DNA of 6,963 nucleotides from Ilumatobacteraceae bacterium. Its GTDB lineage: Bacteria > Actinomycetota > Acidimicrobiia > Acidimicrobiales > Ilumatobacteraceae. Under the pieces are notes generated by a model, which saw only the letters and a program-made list of their open reading frames with translations, was not told the origin of the DNA and did not search any database. Location of the stretch: NCBI GenBank assembly GCA_023257035.1, contig JALRDI010000296.1, forward strand, positions 1 through 6,963, given 5' to 3'. How positions within the stretch are numbered: position 1 is the first letter of the stretch; every line of letters begins with the position of its first letter. The translations under genes and the position numbers were made by a program. Positions 1-5,801 of this stretch are shown piece after piece.

Positions 1-134
1 ATACCGACATCGCACATACCAAGATTGTTTGATCGCATCGATTGGGACGCATATGCGCTTGCCATCGATAAAATGTTGAACCGAGAGCTTGATCGACTTT
101 ACGTCGTATTCCCAGCCTATGAACCAGAAGAACA
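1..134. other. Unassigned edge stretch with competing partial frames
   Basis: No gene can be assigned with confidence here. Two frames are open to the left edge. On the minus strand an ATG (135-133) overlaps the TGA of the zinc-ribbon gene in a TGATG arrangement and reads about 45 codons off the window, beginning MFFWFIGWEYDV; the junction suggests translational coupling, but the peptide is unusually rich in Trp, Phe and Tyr and I do not recognise it. On the plus strand a frame open from base 1 contains a plausible acidic amphipathic stretch (RIDWDAYALAIDKML, then LYVVFPAYEPEEH), but it runs on to 303 antisense to the conserved zinc-ribbon C-terminus, which a real gene would rarely do. A further minus frame is also open. 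The stretch looks more A+T-rich than the genes beside it. No RNase HI start and no RNase P RNA signature was found, although both are possible neighbours of this zinc-ribbon family. Confidence 0.3.
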
Positions 135-872
135 TCAGCGAACGAGCAGCCTTCCACATTGCGGGCAGTCGGGCAGCGCATCTGCTGGAGCTCGACGAAC
201 CTCGTCAACTTCTGCGGGAGACAAATCGAGATGGCATCCCTCGCAGCGACTACCGGTGAGCATCGCTGCAGCAACACCCAATTTGGCCCGCACGTGTTCG
301 TAGCGGCTGACGAGCGCTGGTGGAAGCGTTGACACGATCTGCTCCCTACTTGACGCAATCTCGCCGAGTCCAGCGTCGATCGATGCCTCAACCTCCGCGA
401 GGGCTGATGTTGCGTTGGAGGCCTGTTGACGAAGGTCTCCTTCTTGTGCTTTCAACGAAGACAATTCGCTCTCTGCTGCAGACTGTTCGTCCATCTTGAC
501 AAGGGTTGTTTCGTCGAGTGCCGACCGCTCTTCGTCAAGCGTTGCGATTTCATGTTGCAGTGCTTCGGCTTCACGCGGAGCAATGACCGTCTTCAGTTGT
601 TCTTGCAACCGCAGGCGGGATGCATCGATTTCTCCAGAGCGCTGTTCAGCCGACGCAATCGCTTGCTCTGATTCCTCGATTTGTGCAGCAAGCGCAGTGC
701 ACCGGCGCTCCCATTCCACCACCGTGGTTGCAACTGCATTCAAGTGTTCGCGCTCGGCGAGATTCGCTTTGCGATGCCGAGCTTGGTCACTTGCGGTATC
801 GAGGCCTTGTAACTGCAACAGCAGAGATCCAACGTTGTTGGCAGTCACATCAGCGGATTCGTCGTCACTCAC
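135..872 (-). CDS. Coiled-coil protein with C-terminal C4-type zinc ribbon (DUF164/CT398-like)
   Basis: The product (about 245 residues) is almost entirely a charged, Ala/Glu/Gln-rich helical region (roughly residues 15-190) predicted to form a long antiparallel coiled coil. It ends in a compact zinc ribbon with two CxxC pairs, CEGC (about 210-213) and CPQC (about 236-239), finishing GRLLVR. This is the architecture of the zf-RING_7/DUF164 family, which includes mycobacterial Rv2229c, chlamydial CT398 and Helicobacter HP0958. The last two bind sigma-54 and secretion or flagellar partners, but the actinobacterial members have no settled function, so none is assigned. The N-terminal LLLQLQGLD aligns with the usual family start, which argues against the longer frame beginning with TTG at 941. 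The GTG at 872 is preferred because it overlaps the upstream penicillin-binding protein gene by only 8 bases; ATG at 884 and GTG at 848 are also possible. None has a visible ribosome-binding site. The gene is probably expressed by translational coupling to the gene before it. Confidence 0.88.
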   Translation of the reverse strand: MSDDESADVTANNVGSLLLQLQGLDTASDQARHRKANLAEREHLNAVATTVVEWERRCTALAAQIEESEQAIASAEQRSGEIDASRLRLQEQLKTVIAPREAEALQHEIATLDEERSALDETTLVKMDEQSAAESELSSLKAQEGDLRQQASNATSALAEVEASIDAGLGEIASSREQIVSTLPPALVSRYEHVRAKLGVAAAMLTGSRCEGCHLDLSPAEVDEVRRAPADALPDCPQCGRLLVR

Positions 873-3069
873 AAGGAACAACATACGCGTCGGCGGGCGC
901 AGATGGCAGTTCGGCGTACGGATCAATAACCCCTGCAGCAATGGTTGTTGCAGTTGTGATCTCTTCCAGGATCGGAACCGGTTCAGTGGGTTCGGGTTCT
1001 GGAGTAACGATCAGTGCGTCTGGCAAGGTTGTTGTCGTCGGCGTTTCGTAACCCACCACAATCGACGCACATTCAGTTCCCGGCAGGTAAAGCCGCTCAG
1101 CTGGGCCCTGCAGCGGCGGAGGTGCTGGCCAGTCGGAAATCGTTACCCCGGAGTGAGCCGGCTCCATATAGGCACCCCAAATTCGCGCCGGGAATGTGCC
1201 ACCTTGCACTCGAGGCACGCCTGCTTCAACGAATTCAGGGATATTCACCATTGACGTGTACCGGTCTGGGTCACGAACCATGACTGCGGTCGAAAGGTAG
1301 GTCGATGCACCGACGAACCACGCGGTGTAGTTGCTCTGCTGGGTTCCCGTCTTGCCGCCTGCGGGGATGAGTTGGGCAAAATCAGAGAGTTCACGGCGAG
1401 CCGTGCCGTCTGTGAGTGTCGCCTTCATCGTGTCGATGGTGGTAAGAGCAGCAGACCGGTCAAGCACCCGTTGGCCTTCTGATTGATGGGTATACAGCCG
1501 ACGACCCGCTGAGTCGTCAACACGCTCAATGAAGTACGGCTCCATGTGAACACCCTCGTTGGCAATCGACTGCATCCCGGAGGCCATGTCGAGGGTGCTC
1601 ATTTCGTTCGCTCCGGTCGCAAAACTCGCGTACGGCCGGATCGGTTCACGGACGCTGTCTGGAAGTTCGGGCCGAAGAAAGTCTGAGGCCGCCATTCGGT
1701 AGGTGGTGTCGACTACTCGGTCGAGCCCAACGATCTGCGAGAGCCGAGCAAATGCGCAGTTAATCGAGCGGTAGGTGTGTTCAGCAAGTGTGGCGATTCC
1801 TCCACTCACACCATCGCGAATAATGAATTCGGGCTCGATGTTGTTGCCCGGATTCGGCAGCACACATGGGCGTGTGCCATCGATGATGTCGTTTGGCTGC
1901 GCCCCTGCCTGGATTGCTGCCGCAAGAATAAAGATCTTGATACTTGAGCCGGTCTGGCTCGGCGCGAGCGCGAGATTGACTTCGTTTTGCTGGGGAATGA
2001 ATCCTCGACCACCGACCATTGCACGCACCGCACCTGTTTCGGTCTCGATAGAGGTGAGTGCCGCGTCGAAGCCTTCGGAAGTGTCGGGGAGCTCGTTTCG
2101 AGCAGCTTCTGCTGCTGCTTGAAGCTCTGGGTCAAGTGTGGTGTAGATGCGAAGGCCACCTCGGTATAGCGCCGTGTAGCGCTCTTCATAGGTGTCACCG
2201 AGCACATCAGAGCCGTTCAGAAGTAGATCGCGCACCGTTTCGGAGAAGTAGGTTCGCTCAACGTCGCGTGTCGGAATTTGATTCACTCGTTCTGGTAGCA
2301 CGAATGTCTCAGCAACCTCAGTTGCTTCGTCTCCGGTGAGCAGTTCGTCTTCGACGAGACGATCGATGACCTGTGCGAATCGGGCTCGGCTGCGTTCGGG
2401 GCGGTTAATCGGGTCGTAGCTCGTCGGGGCTCGCACCAGCCCGGCAAGAAAAGCGGCTTCCGGGAAGGTGAGTTCGTGCACAAACTTTCCGAAATATGTT
2501 TCGGCAGCTGCCGCAATGCCATATGAGTTGTTGCCGAAGAACACCGTGTTGAGATAACGCTCCATGATTTCTTCTTTCGAGCGCTCCTTTTCTAAGCGCA
2601 CGGCGTACACCAACTGAAGGAGCTTGTATCGGCCGTCACGTTCGAAGCCCGCCATAAAGTCGTTCTTTACGACCTGCATGGTGATGGTCGATGCTCCTTG
2701 GCGTGGGGCATCTGATGCAAAGTTCGAGAGCAGCGCTCGCATGAACGATCGAGCGTTGACGCCGTGATGCACCCAAAATTCGTTGTCTTCAACCGCGACG
2801 AAGGCCTGCACGACATGCTCAGGAATCTCGTCAAACGAAATGGGCTGGCTGTTTTCAAGTTCGTAGACGGCAATTTCGTTGCCAGCCGCGTCGTAGACAT
2901 AACTGCGTTGGGACAGCGGAATGAAATCGGGAAGCGTGACAGGCTCTTCCGAGTGTGCGTTGGCGATTCGCCATAGGCGGGGTGCAATTCCGACCATCAC
3001 CGCGGTCACGAGTAGGGCGCCAGAAACAATGATGACGCCAAGTCGCAGCAGCCATCCAGATCGTTCCAC
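865..3069 (-). CDS. Bifunctional class A penicillin-binding protein (GT51 transglycosylase/transpeptidase)
   Basis: This enzyme polymerises lipid II into glycan strands and cross-links the peptides at the outer face of the membrane. The 734-residue product has a short cytoplasmic tail and one membrane anchor (about 6-29). The GT51 domain (about 55-265) carries EDNEFWVHHG with catalytic Glu94, GASTITMQVVKN (125-136), RLEKERSKEEIMERYLN (158-174), GNNSYGIAAAAETYFGK (179-195) and FLAGLVRAPTSYDP (207-220). The transpeptidase domain (about 335-635) has the acylation motif SSIK (Ser375, Lys378), SIN (435-437) and KTGT (573-576). After about residue 640 comes a Pro/Thr/Glu-rich tail with no recognisable PASTA or other domain, ending in Cys-Glu. 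The length is typical for actinobacterial PonA-like proteins. The start is GTG at 3069: the frame meets a stop nine codons upstream and the membrane anchor follows directly. There is no clear ribosome-binding site. The zinc-ribbon gene overlaps its 3' end. Confidence is high on class and activity; the exact paralogue (ponA, pbp1 and so on) is not assigned. Confidence 0.97.
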   Translation of the reverse strand: MERSGWLLRLGVIIVSGALLVTAVMVGIAPRLWRIANAHSEEPVTLPDFIPLSQRSYVYDAAGNEIAVYELENSQPISFDEIPEHVVQAFVAVEDNEFWVHHGVNARSFMRALLSNFASDAPRQGASTITMQVVKNDFMAGFERDGRYKLLQLVYAVRLEKERSKEEIMERYLNTVFFGNNSYGIAAAAETYFGKFVHELTFPEAAFLAGLVRAPTSYDPINRPERSRARFAQVIDRLVEDELLTGDEATEVAETFVLPERVNQIPTRDVERTYFSETVRDLLLNGSDVLGDTYEERYTALYRGGLRIYTTLDPELQAAAEAARNELPDTSEGFDAALTSIETETGAVRAMVGGRGFIPQQNEVNLALAPSQTGSSIKIFILAAAIQAGAQPNDIIDGTRPCVLPNPGNNIEPEFIIRDGVSGGIATLAEHTYRSINCAFARLSQIVGLDRVVDTTYRMAASDFLRPELPDSVREPIRPYASFATGANEMSTLDMASGMQSIANEGVHMEPYFIERVDDSAGRRLYTHQSEGQRVLDRSAALTTIDTMKATLTDGTARRELSDFAQLIPAGGKTGTQQSNYTAWFVGASTYLSTAVMVRDPDRYTSMVNIPEFVEAGVPRVQGGTFPARIWGAYMEPAHSGVTISDWPAPPPLQGPAERLYLPGTECASIVVGYETPTTTTLPDALIVTPEPEPTEPVPILEEITTATTIAAGVIDPYAELPSAPADAYVVPCE

Positions 3070-3147
3070 CCCAATGAGCGTAATGACCGGTCGCTACGGT
3101 GTTCCGTCATGGCTACTCGCAACATGTTCGGGCTTCGGTAATTGCCA
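3070..3147. promoter_or_regulatory. Divergent intergenic region between PBP and VOC genes
   Basis: These 78 bases separate two genes that point away from each other, so they must hold the minus-strand start region for the penicillin-binding protein unit and probably a plus-strand promoter for the VOC gene. I see no convincing paired -35/-10 boxes. Visible symmetry elements are two perfect 8-base palindromes, GACCGGTC (3085-3092) and AACATGTT (3121-3128), and between them an inverted repeat ACGG-N4-CCGT (3096-3107). These could be operator half-sites, but such short palindromes also arise by chance. The role as a promoter region is inferred from gene arrangement. Confidence 0.5.
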
Positions 3148-3549
3148 ATGGTGAAGCCAAAGATCTCTCTTGTCACGCTCGGGGTGCGCAACGTGGCTGC
3201 GTCAAAAGCCTTTTATGAACGCCTTGGGTGGGCATGCTCAAGCGACCACGACGAGGTCGCGTTCTTTGAACTTGATGGTGTCGTGCTCGGGCTCTACGGC
3301 TGGGACGATCTCGCAAACGATGCTGGAGTAGCGACCTCTGATGGTTCAGCATTTCGGGGCCACAGCCTCGCTCACAACGAACCATCACCTGAGGATGTTG
3401 ATCGGGTCTTCCAAGAATTCATCGACGCTGGCGCATCGTTCGTGAAGCAGCCAGAGTCAACACCGTGGGGTGGCTACTCGGGGTATGTGGCCGACCTTGA
3501 TGGCCACCTGTGGGAGATCGCGTTCAACCCGTTCAACGATTGGACGTAG
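3148..3549 (+). CDS. VOC (glyoxalase/bleomycin-resistance fold) family protein
   Basis: The 133-residue product has the single-domain vicinal oxygen chelate layout: a first beta strand ISLVTLGVRNV, then SKAFYERLGW (about 19-28), a central FFELDGVVLGLYGW, and a second half with VDRVFQEFIDAGASFVKQP (about 84-102), WGGYSGYVADLDGHLWEIAFNP (about 107-128) as its closing strands. VOC proteins include glyoxalases, dioxygenases, epimerases and antibiotic-binding resistance proteins; the substrate cannot be read here. Glu123 in LWE is at the usual C-terminal metal-ligand position, but the first strand has no His or other obvious ligand, so a metal enzyme is not assured; His72 or His76 could contribute. 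The start is ATG at 3148; TTG at 3142 and GTG at 3151 are alternatives, and no ribosome-binding site is visible. It is transcribed away from the penicillin-binding protein and 75 bases ahead of the LLM gene, so it may or may not share a transcript with that gene. Confidence 0.88.
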   Translation: MVKPKISLVTLGVRNVAASKAFYERLGWACSSDHDEVAFFELDGVVLGLYGWDDLANDAGVATSDGSAFRGHSLAHNEPSPEDVDRVFQEFIDAGASFVKQPESTPWGGYSGYVADLDGHLWEIAFNPFNDWT

Positions 3550-3624
3550 GTGGTTCTTCCTGGCGGGGTTCATCGCCCTCGATTAAATTCGTAAATATGA
3601 CGCTCTAGGCGGTAAACAACAGTC
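3550..3624 (+). promoter_or_regulatory. A+T-rich leader before the LLM gene, possible promoter
   Basis: This 75-base gap contains an A+T-rich patch at 3583-3598 (TTAAATTCGTAAATAT) unlike the surrounding sequence, with TAAATT (3584-3589) and TAAATA (3592-3597) as possible -10 elements. No good -35 box is seen at the expected distance. AGGCGG at 3607-3612 resembles a Shine-Dalgarno core but lies 12 bases from the ATG at 3625, which is further than usual. A separate promoter for the LLM and MFS genes is plausible but unproven. Confidence 0.3.
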
Positions 3625-4566
3625 ATGACCATGCCTCAACGTCCCTTCCGATTCGGCGTTCAAGTTCGTAACGGAAGCGACGCTGCCTCTTGGGCAGCCA
3701 ATGCCCGTCGCTACGAAGAGTTGGGGTACTCGGCCATCACCATGCCCGACCATTTCGATGAGCAACTCGCGCCCATTCCGGCGCTACAAGCCATCGCTGA
3801 TGCGACAACAGACATTCGAGTCGGAGCATTGGTTTTCGACAACGACTACAAACATCCGGTCGTGCTCGCGAAAGAACTGGCAACGATTGATGTGCTCTCT
3901 GGAGGCCGCCTTGAGATTGGCCTGGGTGCAGGATGGATGGCGATTGACTACGAACGCTCGGGACTTCCATATGACCGCCCAGGCGTTCGCATTGACCGAT
4001 TCCTTGAAGGCCTCGACATCATCGAAGGCGCAATGGGCGAAGGCGCATTTTCCTACCAGGGCGAGCATTACACCATCACCGATTACGACGGGTTTCCGAA
4101 GCCAGTTCAGCAGCCAGGCCCACCGGTCCTCATCGGCGGCGGAGGGCCACGCATGCTGAAAATTGCAGCGCAGCGCGCTGACATAGTGGGCATCAATGCC
4201 ACACTCACCTCTGGGGCTGTCGATCACTCAACCTTCGATTCAATGACCGCTGAAGCAACTAATGAAAAAGTAGAAATTGTTCGTGTCGAGGCTGGCGACA
4301 GGCTCAATGACATCGAAATGAACATTCGCGCATTCCTCGTGTCGGTCACCGATGACGTCGATACTGCTCTCGAGGGAATTTCTGCGTTCACTGGCTCGCC
4401 AACATCAATGATTTCTGAGTCACCATTCGCTCTCGTTGGGCCGCCATCAAAACTCATCGACGACCTTCTCGCTCGTCGTGAACGTTGGGGATTCAGCTAT
4501 GTGATCGTCGGCCCAGATGAGGCTGAAGCATTCGCACCCGTTGTTGCAGAACTCACCGGGCACTGA
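3625..4566 (+). CDS. LLM-class F420-dependent oxidoreductase (resembles the MSMEG_2516 family)
   Basis: The 313-residue product is a luciferase-like monooxygenase-fold TIM barrel. Family features in order are FRFGVQVRN (first strand, about 8-16), EELGYSAITMPDHF (about 31-44), the region VGALVFDNDYKHPVVLAKE (about 66-84), LSGGRLEIGLGAGW (about 91-104), the signature ERSGLPYDRPGVRIDRF (about 110-126), PPVLIGGGGPRMLKIAA (about 156-172) and a C-terminal WGFSYVIVGP (about 298-307). The SGLPYDRP segment and the IGGGGPRML cofactor-phosphate loop are typical of actinobacterial F420-dependent members, in particular the TIGRFAM group named after MSMEG_2516, whose substrate is unknown. Use of F420 rather than FMN is inferred from family resemblance, not shown. 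The start is ATG at 3625; ATG at 3631 is equally possible. The MFS transporter gene follows after 43 bases on the same strand, which suggests co-transcription and a shared substrate. Confidence 0.92.
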   Translation: MTMPQRPFRFGVQVRNGSDAASWAANARRYEELGYSAITMPDHFDEQLAPIPALQAIADATTDIRVGALVFDNDYKHPVVLAKELATIDVLSGGRLEIGLGAGWMAIDYERSGLPYDRPGVRIDRFLEGLDIIEGAMGEGAFSYQGEHYTITDYDGFPKPVQQPGPPVLIGGGGPRMLKIAAQRADIVGINATLTSGAVDHSTFDSMTAEATNEKVEIVRVEAGDRLNDIEMNIRAFLVSVTDDVDTALEGISAFTGSPTSMISESPFALVGPPSKLIDDLLARRERWGFSYVIVGPDEAEAFAPVVAELTGH

Positions 4567-4609
4567 TCCATTCCACGCGCGCCAGCCGCCCCCACGCTCC
4601 TCCCACTGA

Positions 4610-5764
4610 ATGAACCCTGCAACCCACTCCCGTTCTCCGAAGACTGTGATCGGGGTTGCTATCGCTGCCGCCGTGTCGGTTGCGCTCCCTGGATTTCTTG
4701 TTGGTGGGCTCTCGGTTCAGATCCGTGGCGAGTTTGCAATCGCAGAGGGTCGTTATGGGTGGGCGATGAGCACCTACTTCCTTGCGGCAACCACCGGGTC
4801 AATTCTGCTCGGCCGGCTTGCTCAGGTAATTGGCCCACGGCGACAGCTCACCTTGGCGCTCATTGGAGCGGCTGGTGTCGACATCTGCATCGCCTGGCTC
4901 GCCAATGATTTCCGAACGTTGATTGTGTTCCTTGCGATTGCCGGCATTTGCAACGCGGCCGCACAAACTGCCGTCAATCTCGGACTCGCTCAAGCCGGAC
5001 TGCCCCGGCTGGGGCTTGCCATCGCCATCAAACAGTCGGGTATGCCGACTGCGTCAATGTTGAGCGGCCTTGCCGTTCCCGCAATCGCGCTAACACTTGG
5101 GTGGCGCTGGGCGTTTGTTGCTGCTGCCGCCATTGCGCTGAGTGCGCTCGTTGGGGTGCAACGGACCATTGCTGCATCGGCACCAACGTCAGCATCTGAA
5201 GATTCTCACACGGGGTCACCGTTCAGCGCTCTCGTCATTGCCGGCATCGCTGCGATGTTCCTCTCGTTTGGCGCAGGCGCCCTGAATGCATGGGTTGTCG
5301 AGTCTGGTGTCGATGCCGGCCTTGGCAAAGCGAGCGCAGGCCTCATGCTGTCGGTGGGTGCCGCTCTCGGAATCGCAATCCGAGTCGGATGGGGAATGCG
5401 GCTTGACCGAATGTCGCGGCACCCGTTTGTCGTTGCCGGAGTCATGGCACTTGGCGGGGCGATCGGAGTCCTCGGGCTCTCGTACCGGCTGCCGACGGTG
5501 CACATCATTGCAACCGTGCTGGCCTTCTCTGGTGGCTGGATCTGGCCTGTGTTTCTGAACTTTGGTGTCGTGAGAGCAAATGAAGGTCGTGCAGCATCAT
5601 CAACGGGAGTCACGCAGACCGGCGTCTACCTCGGCGTCTTCGCAGCACCGCTGACCGCCGGAGCAATCATCGAACGATCGGGATACCCGACAATGTGGCT
5701 AGTAACTGCCTCGGCAATGGCAATTGGTGGACTTCTAATGGCACGTGTCTCACGAAGGTTCTGA
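4610..5764 (+). CDS. Major facilitator superfamily (MFS) transporter
   Basis: The 384-residue product is strongly hydrophobic, with about twelve predicted membrane helices in two halves. The first half lies at about 12-182, and the central loop at about 183-205 is rich in Ser/Thr and includes SEDSHTGS. The second half runs from about 205 to 380. After the second helix sits a motif-A-like loop, GRLAQVIGPRRQL (68-80), in which the usual acidic residue is Gln. A related loop in the second half reads RVGWGMRLDRMSRHP (about 258-272). The protein moves a small solute across the inner membrane, probably coupled to protons, but the substrate and direction cannot be told. The length is near the short end of the 12-helix family. 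The start is ATG at 4610, preceded by a C/T-rich stretch with almost no G, so no Shine-Dalgarno is present. It probably shares a transcript with the LLM oxidoreductase gene upstream and converges with glgC. Confidence 0.92.
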   Translation: MNPATHSRSPKTVIGVAIAAAVSVALPGFLVGGLSVQIRGEFAIAEGRYGWAMSTYFLAATTGSILLGRLAQVIGPRRQLTLALIGAAGVDICIAWLANDFRTLIVFLAIAGICNAAAQTAVNLGLAQAGLPRLGLAIAIKQSGMPTASMLSGLAVPAIALTLGWRWAFVAAAAIALSALVGVQRTIAASAPTSASEDSHTGSPFSALVIAGIAAMFLSFGAGALNAWVVESGVDAGLGKASAGLMLSVGAALGIAIRVGWGMRLDRMSRHPFVVAGVMALGGAIGVLGLSYRLPTVHIIATVLAFSGGWIWPVFLNFGVVRANEGRAASSTGVTQTGVYLGVFAAPLTAGAIIERSGYPTMWLVTASAMAIGGLLMARVSRRF

Positions 5765-5776
5765 GACGCAACGCTC

Positions 5777-5801
5777 GATCAGTTGAATCGCTGATCTTTT
5801 T
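5777..5801 (+). terminator. Candidate rho-independent terminator of the MFS transcript
   Basis: GATCAG (5777-5782) and CTGATC (5791-5796) form a perfect 6-base-pair stem around an 8-base loop, followed directly by five T residues (5797-5801) on the plus strand. It starts 12 bases after the MFS stop codon. The stem is short and only half G+C, so it would be a weak terminator. The T run is on one side only, so it would not serve glgC. The element overlaps the last codons of glgC. Confidence 0.45.

Noticed and set aside
119..259. Short plus-strand frame from ATG 119 with a protein-like peptide (MNQKNISERAAFHIAGS...)
   Set aside because: It is wholly antisense to the conserved zinc-ribbon C-terminus apart from its first codons. 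The composition is what reverse reading of such codons gives, and no upstream signal is seen.
939..941. TTG at 941 as the start of the zinc-ribbon protein
   Set aside because: It would overlap the PBP gene by 77 bases and add about 20 residues not expected before the conserved LLLQLQGLD start of the family.
496..1254. Long plus-strand open frame (about 250 codons) across the zinc-ribbon gene and the PBP 3' end
   Set aside because: It is antisense to two well-supported genes, is Ser/Arg/Cys-rich with no domain, and lacks a credible start; it is a shadow frame.
1775..2207. Opposing open frames on both strands inside the PBP gene
   Set aside because: Both lie inside the transpeptidase and linker coding region, which carries intact catalytic motifs in the main frame; their low-complexity Ser/Arg/Thr composition is typical of shadow frames.
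3562..3577. Possible terminator hairpin after the VOC gene (GGCG...CGCC)
   Set aside because: The stem is only four base pairs with an 8-base loop and is not followed by a T run.
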